The notes under the pieces: model-generated | Database searches by the model: none | Told to the model about the DNA's origin: nothing | The model's input: the letters and a program-made list of their open reading frames with translations, nothing else | Source: Artemia franciscana | Lineage: Eukaryota > Arthropoda > Branchiopoda > Anostraca > Artemiidae | Assembly: GCF_032884065.1 (NCBI RefSeq) | Contig: NC_088864.1 | Location: forward strand, 18,046,409-18,110,408 | Length of the DNA stretch: 64,000 nucleotides | Direction: 5' to 3' | Translations under genes and position numbers: made by a program | Shown here: positions 1 through 12,029 of the stretch, one piece after another | Numbering within the stretch: the stretch's first letter is position 1 | Layout: each line of letters opens with the position of its first letter

Positions 1-1603
1 TGTATGTTAAAGGTGTCTTGATAATATTGTTATTCTCAGTTACTACTTTTTATTTTATTCATCTATCTTGTTTTAGTTACCGTAGACACTTTCTTAACTT
101 TCCACACATGATTAAACCAGGGGTAGCAATTGAAAGATAAACAGGAAGGGTGCGTGCGAGCATAGTATGGCTGGGGCCCAACCCTACATTAAACTTTTTG
201 CCCCAAAATAGACCCATCTACCCCCCTAGTAAAACCTCTTGATCAAACCCACGTAAAATGAAAAGTCTCTTCAACCCAAATTAAGTGGAAATAGAATAGG
301 TTTTAGTTTGATGGAAAACAAGAAGAAACAAACTCCTAATATATAGTATACCTGCTTTATCATTTTTTCTATATACATGAAACACCTTTATTTTCATGAA
401 TTAAAAAATAAAACAAATAAATCAAAGAATTGACCATTCAAATGACTTGTATGCAATGCTACAACTTATTCAATCAAATTAATTAAATCAACAGTACACA
501 TACAAGAAGGAGGGAAAATCCTGAAGAACAAGGAAATGGTTGAGCTATAATACTGACAAGCAGCCTACTCTTAACCTGCGTCACGACTACGAGTAATTGT
601 TTCTGTTTTTACTTATCTGTTTTTACTAGATATTTTATCCAATCATGATATATGCTCCAGTACATAGATTAACATGTGAAACAATTGCCTGTAAATACAA
701 GAATATACCGAGATAAGTTACTCAATCCCAATCTACGAACGACATAGATTGCTCAATACCGAATCAATCTCCAATCAATTAAACCTGATTTATCATTTAG
801 TCAAATAATTAATATAATTTAACAATGATTAATATTAAAAATAATATATAATTATCTAATTATAATTAACCGATATTATAAAGTAATTCATATAATATAT
901 CAGTACTAAAACAATAATTTAAACTAAATTAAAACAATCAACTAATTAAAATAACTAAAATCAAAACTCGATCAATTCCAGTCTACGAAAAATTTTAAGC
1001 GTCAATTGATTTTAGTGGAGCAAGTCAATTATTTCCAGACAAGTTAGGTAAAGATGCGCCTATTTTCCTAGAAAGAAATACTTCAAAGTTTACAATCAAA
1101 CAATAAAAAAAAATAATGATACAAAAAAACAAATGGTCATAATAATAATATAACAAAAATAATATGATAAAAGGCTTTTTGTCGACAAAATCTTATTTAA
1201 GAACAGCAATCCACCCCCACCCCCGCACACATACCTTTTGCATTGAAATGTCTCTACTTAGAATTATAAGTGTCTTTAATAAGAATCCCCTCAATTGGTC
1301 CCTTAATTGGCAAATAAAAATAAATTAGCAGCCTCCATTTTTCGGCTAATAATCCGAAGAAGGTGAAGAGCCTAAGTAACATTAAAGCAAATTACCCTTT
1401 TATATTTCTTATTCGTTTTACAATGGAAGAATACCTGTTAAAGGTTCATATGTTTATTAGCTTGGATGGAGAGGAAGGCGTGATCTCCAGTAATCGACTT
1501 ATATCTACTAATAAGGAGACTGCTTATATATTTATTTGACGAGAAAGCATTCGGTCATCTGAGAATGTGAGCAGTTACTTGGAAATAGATAATCGATTAT
1601 TTT
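1..1603. other. AT-rich stretch without recognised gene
   Basis: Very AT-rich sequence, most extreme at about 780-960. No open frame, splice-bounded exon or known repeat is visible on either strand. The block at 140-300 is more GC-rich but has no coding pattern. It could be intron or intergenic sequence downstream of the minus-strand CEP97-like exons. Confidence 0.5.
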
Positions 1604-2769
1604 TAATTAAATAAAAAATAAGTTTTTCAATTGAATATAAGGAGCAACATTAAAACTTAGAACGAACAAAAAATATTAGGTACATGAGGGGGTTCACCCA
1701 GTCGTCAATAGCTTGCTCTTTACACAAATGTTCAAATTTTGCTCCAATTCTTTAAAAATGAACCCCTGAATCACAAAGCTCGTTTAATTAGGATAAATAG
1801 CTCCTTTGAAACCGCAAAAAAAAGAGAAAAAAATAGTGCAAAGAGCGAAGTATTGACGAGGGGGCAAAGCCCTTCATATAAGTAATAATTTCTGTAAAAA
1901 CTTGTTTTTTTTATTTAATTTCGGATCGTTTTTTAAATAACACCAGAAGATCCTGGCATGAAAAATTCCCTTTCCCCATGAAAAATTAATCTATGGAAAG
2001 GTCCTACCATGTGGCCCCCTCCCTCGTCCCCCAAAGAAAAATCCCTCCTGAAAACATCTGTGTACTTTCTAATAGCCAATGCTATATGTAAACAATGGGC
2101 AAAATTCATAATTTGTAGCTCTTCCCCCGGAGACTTTGGGAAATTAAGTCATCCTCAAAAAGATAATTATTAGATTTTTCGACAATGTTGAGCAAAATGA
2201 CTATCTCAAAATGTTGGTCAGATGACTTTGGGGAAAACATAAGCGTGGGAGGGGGCCTAGTTGCCCTCCAATTTTTTGGTCAATTAAAAAGGCATTAGAA
2301 TTTAATTTCTATTCGAATGAACTCTCTTGCAATATTCTAGAGTCACTAGGTCGATACGATCACCCCTGAAAAAAAAAAAAAACAAAAAAAAAACTAACGA
2401 ACAAATAAACACGTATCCGTAATATTTCTTCTAACAAATAATACAAAATTCTATATTTTTGCATATATGTGCCTGAAACCTCTACAGTAGGATTTTATGA
2501 TACGCTGAATCTGATGGTGTGATTTTCATTAAGATTCTACAACTTTTAAGGCGTGTTTTTCCCTTTTTTCAAAAATAATACAAATTTTCTCAGACTCGTA
2601 ACTCTTGATGGGTAACATTAAACTTAATGAAACTTATACATTTGAACTCAGCATAAAAATGCAATTCTTTTGATGCATCTATCGATATCCAAATTCCGTT
2701 TTTTGAGTTTCAGTTAATATTGACCCTGGTCACTCCTTACCTACAGTTCGTTACCACAAACTATTTGAT
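1604..2769 (+). mobile_element. Family A copy A1, old, single foldback
   Basis: Diverged copy in forward orientation. It starts with the AATTAAATAAAA head, then has a degenerate foldback (arms around 1640-1720 and 1845-1900), the family body, and a decayed palindromic end near 2745-2769. Unlike the 1.7-kb copies it has only one foldback module, joined directly to the body. Its loop matches the internal second module of the long copies. It may represent an older, simpler form or a deletion product. No coding capacity. Confidence 0.8.
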
Positions 2770-3386
2770 TCAAAGGAAAGTGCAGTCTTTTCTAGCCATC
2801 TACATGAAATAAGACATGCCGAGATCCCCTCTTCAAAATTTGTATTCAGGCTTTCTAAGGTGTGCAATTCTCATAGCCCTTGTTGGACCAACTAAAACGA
2901 GGCTTAAACCTTCTATTTTAAATTAACTGATACTAAAGCATGGTTTCATAAATACTAAAAATTTCGAATTGATCAACTGTCCAATCTGAATAAAAAAAAT
3001 TTCAAACTCTGGTTGTCCAGAAAAATTAGAATAAATATAAGTTTTTTGCATATAAGTAACTCGAAGGCAGTTCTATTGACATTAATTAAATCATGCCAAA
3101 TAGATTTATTTAGGCTCTTAGGAAAAATAATTTTTAAGTTTGTGCTTCATTTTCCCTTAGAGGATAGTTTACGTGTCTTTGTTTTCGTTTCTATAACATA
3201 TATTTAGTAAAGCACAATAGACTTAAAAAACAGAAGGCTTTAAAAAGAAACTGAATTTAGTATTTCAAAACTGAGATTCCTGATATTATTTTCCAAAGAA
3301 TGTATAAGAATTTCATTACCTAATCAATTTGAACAGAAGAAATTGCATTTGTGAAATCATATTTTGGTGTGTTTAGCGAATATTAC
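2770..3386. other. AT-rich non-coding DNA, probably intron
   Basis: This lies immediately downstream, on the minus strand, of the splice donor of the CEP97-like exon, so it is probably the start of that gene's next intron. No further leucine-rich-repeat exon was recognised between here and the window start. Confidence 0.45.
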
Positions 3387-3545
3387 CTTAATATTATTTC
3401 CAGAAAGATTTAAATACGTCAAATGTGTGAGATCTCGTAAACCTTCAATGGCTGCTATGTTATTGTGAGACAGATTGAGATGGCAGAGGGAATAAAGCCG
3501 GCCAACTCCGTACATTCTGATAAGTTGATTGTGAGAAGCAGATAG
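3387..3545 (-). CDS. CEP97-like leucine-rich-repeat exon (downstream of the two)
   Basis: Internal exon of 159 bp (53 codons, phase 0 at both ends) on the minus strand. The acceptor is TTTTTCTAG at 3546-3554 and the donor is AAG|GTAATA at 3381-3386. The translation has two leucine-rich repeats: LSASHNQLIRMYGVG near the start, then LNLSHNNI and LNLSGNNI. From family knowledge, the order and spacing, including the RM-GV step after the first repeat, match the N-terminal repeats of CEP97. CEP97 partners CP110 at the distal end of centrioles and restrains ciliation. The preceding exon at 9021-9166 joins in frame. Later repeats and the rest of the protein must lie outside the window or were not recognised. 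Assignment to another LRR protein remains possible. Confidence 0.75.
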
Positions 3546-4369
3546 CTAGAAAAAGGCGTTAGTTGGTTAGTAACAAATGAAGCACATAAAGAGAATAGAA
3601 AATTTAATAGAGAAGAATCTTCGGTGCTTCAATTTGAGTGTAATAGGGATTATAGTGCTTTAGGGACTAGCGCCACCAACAGTGCAGCCTTTTTCACTAA
3701 AGTGAGAAAAATCCCAAACAACCTATATCTTAAGTTAACTATAGTTAAACAAGATCTAACTTCTAATTTGAAGTCTAAATTTATTTCAATTCAATTGCAA
3801 ACTTCTGAAAATGAAAAGATTATTGTTCTTAAAACTATTTTTCTGGATTACAATGTATTGCAAAAGTAAAAGAACAAAGATGAAAACTAAATAACTAAAA
3901 ATTTATTTAAGTGTTTATAATCAGTTTTTGTGATGTTGATGGGTGGCGCTGAATTATTTCTATTTTTCTAAGAGGTGAACTACAGATTTCCCTCTTATTA
4001 CTCCCCATATTCGTTAGAAACATTTGCAAGGATACATGTGTCATACCTTTAAGAAGGAGAATAAAAAGCATATTCAATATATAGGCATACCCAAACATCA
4101 ATCTACAGAATAAGAATACCCCATGCTGGCTTAATAAAGAATCACAGGCTAATTAGTTACAGTTTAAACTGTTTTATTTAATCAGCTTAACACAACTTAG
4201 CTATGTATAATAAAACAGCCGTTTTAGGTTTTTTTATATTTATTTTTGTTATTTAGCAGAATATAACGAATTTGCTAAAAGAATCTTGATAAGTTTGAAC
4301 GTTCCATGATACTATTAGTAAACATAGTATCTAATCGTTAGAATAGTAGAGGGTAAAGTAGGTAAGTAA

Positions 4370-4700
4370 GAATCAAGGCACTAGACCCTCATGGTCAAAA
4401 CCAGCGGTGCTAATCTCCGTTTCATGGTCCTTCAGTCAGGAAGTGCAATGGGGGGTTGCAGGCCAGCCATTCTGTGCTTTCGCACACCCTTCCTGCTAAC
4501 CTTCCCCAGATTTTTCCAGGTACCAATTACCCAAATAGAGTTGGGTCGACTTTGACTGAACTTACAGAGTCACGCCACCGACCTTCGTCCCAAGCCAAAT
4601 AAACGGTCATGCCAGGAATCCAAAGCGTGCCCCTTGAACAAACGATTCCCAACCCAGAACGGCAACCATTTAACCAGGAAGCTAGTAGAGGGTGTAAATA
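4370..4700. repeat. SINE-like or unclassified dispersed repeat, copy 1
   Basis: GC-richer block with a motif shared with 31740-31865: CCTTCAGTCAGGAAGTGCAA followed by a GGCCAGCCATTCTGTGCTTT-type segment and CACACCCTTCCTG. The part at 4520-4560 (AGGTACCAATT and TGGGTCGACT) resembles segments of SINE-like repeats I have seen in other invertebrates. No clear tRNA head with A and B boxes could be placed, so the class is uncertain. Confidence 0.45.
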
Positions 4701-6498
4701 TTAGTCTACCATACTTGCACACAAAAGAAGGGGGGGTGATCAAAATAGTCAAAACCTTCAGGCGAACTGATATTACCTTTTGAAGTAAAGATTAGAGGTT
4801 GAGATTTGAAAGTTAAAAAAAAGTATGCCAAGTATGTAATCCTGATTTTTGCATTTTATGAAGTTTTCTCTTTATCTACCACGAGAATTTTCAACCAATG
4901 GCGAAGATCCTCCCTGGTAAACCTTCACACAGAAAAATAAAGAAAACCTCTCTAAAAAAAAGTTTACAAAATTAATAACCAAAAATACACTTCTATATCT
5001 TTAACTTCTTTTTAAATATCTAGAGGCCACCCTCCCCTGACAAAATGCTTAAATCAGGTAAGATTATATCTGCTGTTAACTTCCTGAGTGAAGGCATGGT
5101 AATACGAGTGAGTGAAACTCAACCAAAATTGTGATTTTATCAGTTTTCTCATAGTTGGAAAACATTGAATTAAAATATGTAGCTAATAAACTAAGATCTT
5201 GCAGGTTACAGTCTATCTAACCCATAATCTACTGAACATCCATGCCGATGCATATTTCATCCCCAATAGTATTATAAGCATCATGACATAAACATTTTAT
5301 GAAAATGGCATAGAACCAAATTTTATAGAAGCCTATATGGAAATTCAAATTTCATATAAAATTGTATGCAAACTTATATTTCATAAAATTAAAATTCGAA
5401 TTTAAATTTCATAAGAAAAATGTATCAAGCTGAGCTAAATATTTAGAATATAATGGCACGGAGGGTAGAAAAAAAAAACCTACTATAGGCCTAGTTAGTA
5501 AAAATACACCAGTGCTAAGTCACTTGGGCCATAACTCATCCTCGTCCCACCCTATTTGAAGCTCTTGCTTAGGCTACTTCTCAAAAAACCCCACATAGAA
5601 TTTAAGGTGTTTAAATTATGTCCCAATGAAGGATGTCGAGTCTTTCTTTGGCTTCCTTATGCACAACAGAGCATGACTAATTTGGGGATACAGTCTTTAT
5701 CAATCTAAAGGACATATCCCAGCCAAAAGAAAACAGAGAGTTAAAAAAAAACATTCTCATCCTTTTTACTCCCTTTGTGGCTGTACGAGAATCATGCTGA
5801 TTTACATCTCAAAAATGTACATATATGTCAATCTCAAGGAATGTAACGTGTATAAAAAAATGTAAATAACACCTATCAAATAATGGTTTTGGGTTAAAAA
5901 AATACACAACAAAAATTCAAGCATATTTTTTTTTTACATGGAAGTAGCCTACTGGGAAGGAATGCTTCTTCTTACTTTCGTCCCTAGTATTCGTGCCACT
6001 CTTTCATGGAGCGTAAAGTGAGTGGAATCGAATCACTTTGTTAAGAAAAATTTGGCAACTCATCGCCAAGATCTACAAGCTATACCTAAAATCTTCCTTA
6101 AATAATTCCTATTAAACGTAGGGCAGAAATCAAAATGGCGAAAATTTAATAACAATAATCAAATGAGCAAAAAGTTAATAAGCGGAGAGATTGACAAGTT
6201 TTTATTATGGAAATCATTTAGCTGTCATATATTTAGTATACGATTCTGGTCCTTATTCAATTTTAATTATAAACATACCAGTGAACTTGAGGGACAATTT
6301 TGTATCAACATTTTGTATTTTAATTCAATTTTGAATTAAAAACTGGCGAAAAACTAATTAAAAACTAATTAAAAACTGGTGAAAAACTGGCTGAATTCAT
6401 TTTTTTTTCTTAAAAGAAAAGACTAAACTTGCCATCTCAGAAAACAAATAGATAGCATTATTGCATATGTACGTACATAATAAACATCTATATATAAG

Positions 6499-6762
<264 letters not shown>

Positions 6763-6955
6763 AAAGCTAGTGACGGTTAATTGTTAATGATGGAAATAAT
6801 AGAAGCATAATTGATCTGATTACGGTTCAAATCTTTCTAAACAGATTTTGAATTGAAAACTAATAGATGATCATTCCCCTCTCCTAGTATTCATGCATTA
6901 GGTGGAGTAAATTCCATGAACTATTGAGGTAAGAAAGCATTTTCGTTTCTTTATG

Positions 6956-8695
6956 TAATTAAATAAGAAAACTAGTTTTTCTAACTGAAAGTAAGGAGCG
7001 ACATTAAGACTTAAAACGAACAGAAATTACTCCGTATATGAAATGGGTTGTCCCCTCCGCATTCCCTCACTCTTTACGCTAAAGCTTTTAATTGTTTTAA
7101 AAAGTAGAATTGTGGCAAAGAGTCAAACTTTAGCGTAAAGAGCGAGGGATTGCGGAGGGGACAACCCATTTCATATATGGAGTAATTTCTGTTCGTTTTA
7201 AGTTTTAATGTCGCTCCTTACTTTCAGTAAAAAAAAACTTGTTTTTTTATTTAATTTCTGAATGTTTTTGAATTAATGCATGTTTGATTTTGGCTCTCCG
7301 CACATAAATTATTAAAATGAAATTTGTATATTAATTGTTTTGGGGGCTAAATGGCTTTCTCTTAGTTTTGATCAGACGATTTTAAGAAATAAGGGGTGGG
7401 GAAGGAGGCCTAATTGCCCTCCAATTTTTCGGTTACTTAAAAAGGCAACTAGAACTTTTAATTTTTAACGAACGTTTTTATTAGTAAAAAATATACGTAA
7501 CTTAAGAATTAACTTACGTAACACACTTTTATATCCTTATATTTTTATTATGTATACGAGGGGGTTTGTACCCTCGTCAATACGTCGCTCTTTACACTAA
7601 ATCGTAAGTTTTGTCCCAGTTCTTTAAGAATGACCCCTGAATTAGAAAGCCCGTAGAATAAATAGTTGAAATTACTAAAAATACTTTAGCATAAAGAGCG
7701 AGGTATTTACCTCCTCCTAAAAACCTCGCTCTTTATGCTAAAGTATTTTTAGGACCCCTCATATGCGTAATAATCTCTGTTTTGAGTTTCAATGTTACTC
7801 CTTACTTTCAATTGAAGAAACGTTTTCATGTGTATTTTTTCATTGTTTTTTATAGTTATGTTAGAAAATCCTGCGCCCTTTTCATTGAATTTCTCTTCCC
7901 CCCTGACATATTCCTCGAAGGAAAGATCCTCCCACGTAGCCCCTTCCCCTCAAACCCACCCCCAAACAAAAAAAGCCCCCTGGAAACGTCTGTACACTTC
8001 CCAATTACCATTACTGTATGTAAACACTGGTCAAAGTTTGTAACTTGCAGCCCCTCCCCCAGGGATTATGGGGGAGTAAGTCATTCCTAAAGACATAGTT
8101 ATTATGGTTTTCGACTATGTGGAACAAACTGGCAATCTCAAAATTTTTATCCGTTGACTTTGGGAAAAAATGAGCGTGGGAGGGGGCCAAGGTGCCCTCA
8201 AATTTTTTTGGTCACTTAAAAAGGGCACTAGAACTTTTCATTTCCGTTAGAATGAGCCCTCTTGCGACATTATAGGACCACTTGGTCGATATGATGACCA
8301 CTGGGAAAAAAAAACAAAAAAAAAAACAACAACAAACAAACAAATAAACACGCACCCGTGATTTGTCTTCTGGCAAAAAATACGAAATTCCACATTTTTG
8401 TAGATAAGAGCTTGAAATTTTTGCTATAGGGTTCTCTGATACACCGAATGCGATGGTGTAATTTTCGTTAAGATTCTATGACTTTTAGGGGGTGTTTCCG
8501 CCTATCTTCCACAATATAGCAAATTTTTTCAGGCTCGTAACTTTTGATGACAAAGACTAAATTTGATGAAACTTATATATTTAGAATCAGCATGAAAATC
8601 TGATTCTTTTGATTTATCTTTTAGTATCAAAATTCCGTTTTTTTAGAGTTTCGTTTACTATTTAGCTGGGTCGCTCCTTACCCAGCTAAATAGTA
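6956..8695 (+). mobile_element. Family A copy A2, full length, subfamily 2
   Basis: Forward copy. The foldback arms (about 6982-7080 and 7125-7230) both carry the variant GGGTTGTCCCCTCCGCA or its complement. The loop at 7083-7124 is inverted relative to the body when compared with the copy at 9691. The second module is followed by a small hairpin at 7677-7757 whose arms read TACTTTAGCATAAAGAGCG and its complement. The body carries the subfamily variant GCGCCCTTTTCATTGAATTT. The usual palindromic end is missing and replaced by a snap-back of the body end (8656-8695). Open frames within it are short and not protein-like. Confidence 0.9.
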
Positions 8696-9020
8696 AAAAA
8701 AAACTAATTGCAAAAAAAACTCTAGCATTGAATTATATAATTTTACTCTGGTTCTTGTGATAATTTGATATACATTCTTAAAACTACGTAGATGAGATGA
8801 TATGTGAAAAGACTAAACATTTGAAAGATTTAAATGCGATAATAAATGAACACAAAAAATGAATATTTGAATACAATCAGGTTCAAAACCGCGAAGTACT
8901 TATTTTTTTTTTTTGTTACTAGCCAACAAAATATCGCGAAGTATCAACTTCCCTTAAATTGCTTATAGATAAAAAAGCGAAGTTTCCTTCTTAAATACAG
9001 AGAGCCCTTTCAAGACTTGC

Positions 9021-9166
9021 CTTTTCGAGACTTCCATAAGTATCAACATTATCCAGTCGTGCAAGATCATTGTGGTCAACAAGAAGGGTAGAGCAGCCAG
9101 CATGAACAGACTGAGCTGGGTCAATTTTCTTTATCCTCTTTCTTCGAATATCCAAGACTCCATTTT
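9021..9166 (-). CDS. CEP97-like N-terminal leucine-rich-repeat exon (upstream of the two)
   Basis: Exon of 146 bp on the minus strand (two bases completing a codon, then 48 codons). The acceptor is TTTTTTATTCTTCATTGTAG just above 9166. The donor is AAG|GCAAGT, a GC donor. The translation includes NGVLDIRRKRIKKIDPAQSV, then a repeat LLVDHNDLARLDNV. From family knowledge, this corresponds to the first CEP97 segments, where an N-terminal cap is followed by a repeat of the form LILDKNQIIKLEN. Joining to the exon at 3387-3545 gives the same spacing between repeats as in CEP97, which supports both the gene call and the GC donor. The first exon with the start codon should lie at higher coordinates; I could not place it. 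Confidence 0.72.
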
Positions 9167-9690
9167 CTACAATGAAGAATAAAAAAGACTTAGGATTGAT
9201 TTGCTATATCCTACATTCATAGAGGAGAGGGGGGGGGGGTCTCATCGTATAGAACTTTGGAGAGACTGTTTATATATTTTGGCTGAATACTTTTCAAATC
9301 TTTCTCAAGAGTTAAGATATTTTCTAACATTTGTTTTTATTTTTTATGGAAGACTAAAAGATGGCCGACCCCCTCCCCTGGTATTCACGAATTGCTTGGA
9401 TAGACCTCAAGATGCACTAAGAATGTTTCTCCTGAAATCTTGCATTAAATTACTTAGAGTAACAAAAACTAGTATATTTGGAATAAATATGAATTCTTTT
9501 AAAATTTTAAAGTAGTTAATTGAGCTTTGTAAATTGAATTTTTATCAATAAACTCCTGAAAATTTCTGAAAGTCTCATTCACCTAGATCAAGTACTTTTT
9601 TTTAATTAAATATCAACAAAAACAGTACATAAACTGATCATCTGCCATACATAAGTTTGTTCAAAAAAGGGGTTGTTGACCCTACTATGT
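9167..9690. other. Non-coding DNA upstream of the CEP97-like exon
   Basis: Contains a pyrimidine tract (minus-strand sense) serving the acceptor at 9167, then ordinary sequence. The open frame at 9201-9515 (+) shows no domain and is probably chance. Confidence 0.4.
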
Positions 9691-11434
9691 AATTAAATAA
9701 AAAAAAAAACTTGTTTTTTTAACTGAAAGTAAGGAGCGACATTAAAACTTAAAACGAACAGAAATTACTTCGTATATGAAAGAGGCTGCTTCCTCATCAA
9801 CGCCCCGCTCTTTACGCTAAAGTTTGACTCTGTCTCTCAATTCTTCTTTTTAAAACAGTAAAAAACTTAAAAACAGTAAAAAACTTTTTAAGTAAAAAAC
9901 TTAGCGTAAAGAGCGGGGCGTTGATGAGGAAGCAGCCTCTTTCATATACGAAGTAATTTCTGTTCGTTTTAAGTTTTAATGTCGCTCCTTACTTTCAGTT
10001 AAAAAAACTTGTTTTTTTTTATTTAATTTCTGAACGTTTTTGAATCAATGCATGTTTTGATTTTGGCTCTCCGCAGAGGAATAATTAAAACGAAATTTGC
10101 ATTTTTTTTTTGGCTAAATGGCTTTCTCATAATTTTTATCGAATGATTTTGAGAAAAAAAGAGCGGGGGAGGAAGCCTAGTTGCCCTCCGATTTTGCGGT
10201 CAATTAAAAAGGCAACTAGAACTTTTAATTTTTTATGAATATCTTTATTGGTAAAAGATTTACGTAACTTATAAATTAGTTTACGTAAAGAACTTTTGTA
10301 TTCTCATATTTTTATTACATATATGAGGGGGCTCGCCCCCTTGTCAGATCCTCGCTCTTTACACTAAAGCTTAAATTTTGTCACAATTCATTAAGAATGA
10401 CCCCAGAATCACAAAAGCCGTAGAATAAATAGTTGAAATTACTAAAAATACTTTAACGTAAAGAGCGAGGTATTAGGAGGAGGTGAGCCCCTCAAATGGG
10501 TAATAATTTCTGTTTGTTTTAAGTTTTAATGCTGTTCCTGACTTTCAGCTGAAAGAACTTTTTCACATTTATTTTTTCATTGTGTTTTTAAATAATGCTA
10601 GTAAATCCTGCGCTCCCTTCATGGAAATTTTCTTCCCCCATGACAAATTATCGAGGGAAAGTTCCCCCAGCATATCCCCGTCTTCTCAACCCCTCCCCCA
10701 ACCAAAAAAATCCTCCTGAAAACGCCTGTACACTTCCCAATAACCATTACTATATGTAAGCATTGGTCAAAGTTTGTAACTTGTTGCCCCTCCCATGGGG
10801 ACTGTGGGGGAGTAAGTCGTCCCCAAAGACATAGTTTTAAGGTTTTTCGACTACGCTGAATAAAATGGCTATCTCAGAATTTTGATCCGTTGACTTTGGT
10901 AAAATAATTAGCGTGGGAGGGTACCTAGGTGCCCTCCAATTTTTTTGGTCACTTAAAAAGGGCACTAGAACTTTTTATTTCCATTAGAATGAGCCCTCTT
11001 GCAACATTCTAGGACAACTGGGTCCATACGATCACCCCTGGAAAAAAAAAAAAAAAACAAAAAAAAACAAATAAACACGCATCCGTGATCTGCCTTCTGG
11101 CAAAAAATACAAAATTCCACATTTTTGTAGATATGAGCTTGAAACTTCTACAGTAGGGTTCTCTGATACGCTGAATCTGATGATGTTATTTTCGTTAAGA
11201 TTCTATGACTTCTAGGGGGCGTTTCCCCCTATTTTCTAAAATAACGCAAATTTTCTCAGGCTCGTAACTTTTGATGGGTAAGACTAAACTTGATGAAACT
11301 TATATATTTAAAATCAGCATTAAAATGCGATTCTTTTGATGTAGGTATTGGTAACAAAATTTTATTTTTTAGAGTTTTGGTTACTATTGAGCCGGGTCGC
11401 TCCTTACTACAGTTCGTTACCACGAACTGTTTGA
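9691..11434 (+). mobile_element. Family A copy A3, full length, subfamily 1
   Basis: Best reference copy of the family. Order: head AATTAAATAAAA; left arm (about 9721-9824), loop, right arm (about 9901-10000); spacer; second, imperfect foldback (about 10320-10380 pairing with 10445-10505); body with a poly(A)/C tract near 11040-11075; terminal palindrome ending at 11434. The arms share CCTCATCAACGCCCCGCTC and its complement. The loop has a small internal duplication of AAAAACTTAAAAACAGT-like sequence. Nearly identical to the copy at 57185-58907, suggesting recent common origin. No protein is encoded. Confidence 0.92.
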
Positions 11435-12029
11435 CTACCTTCTAAATTTTGAATTGACCAACCCTATATACCTTCTGTTTAGATATACTTATGCCTGCCT
11501 ATTCAGGGACCTCCAAGTTCCAAATGGTTAAACCTACAGTAAAAATTTAAGTATCTATAAACACCCACGTTTTCATTCTATCTGAAAGTATGGATCTATT
11601 GAAAAATATAAGGAACTGGCAGAGGAAAGTAAGAAGTACCACATTTATTTACTGAAAAAAAAAATCCATGGGACATGCAGTTCGAATTTGAAAACCACTG
11701 GTACAGTTTCTGAAACTGGTGGTTCTGGCACAATTTGATGGCACTCATTATGACCTAAAGCAGAGAGAGACAAGCATTATGCAACTAAGATTGGTTAGAT
11801 ACGTTCAACACCCTGTCTTGGCCGGATTGCTAGGCTCCAGTGACCAGCTCATGGTAATTTTAGGGTAGCAGTTTTTCTTCCTCATTTGATTCCATGTTCT
11901 CCCATTGCCTTTCCTGTGCTCCTTAAAACAAAGTTCATCAAAATGATCTATGTAAATAGAGATAGAACAAAGTCTTGCTTAACTCGTGATTTAATACGAA
12001 AACAGCTACCTCCCACATTTACCACCTAA
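11435..12029. other. Unassigned sequence with weak open segments
   Basis: No known domain. A plus-strand frame over about 11866-12000 stays open for some 45 codons without recognisable content. It may be debris related to the fragment that follows. Confidence 0.3.

Noticed and set aside
7680-7760. Hairpins of family A as a CRISPR-like array
   Set aside because: Repeats are inverted, not direct with regular spacers, and the DNA is eukaryotic.
7782-8090. Open frames within family A copies (for example ICKHWSKFV-type sequence at 8.0, 35.5, 47.3, 50.1 and 58.2 kb)
   Set aside because: The same frame recurs in many copies only because the DNA is repeated. It is interrupted in most of them, occurs on either strand and shows no domain.
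9691-11434. Family A as a standard TIR transposon or Helitron
   Set aside because: The two ends share only about 13 bp, no CTRR terminus was seen, and clear target-site duplications could not be fixed by eye.
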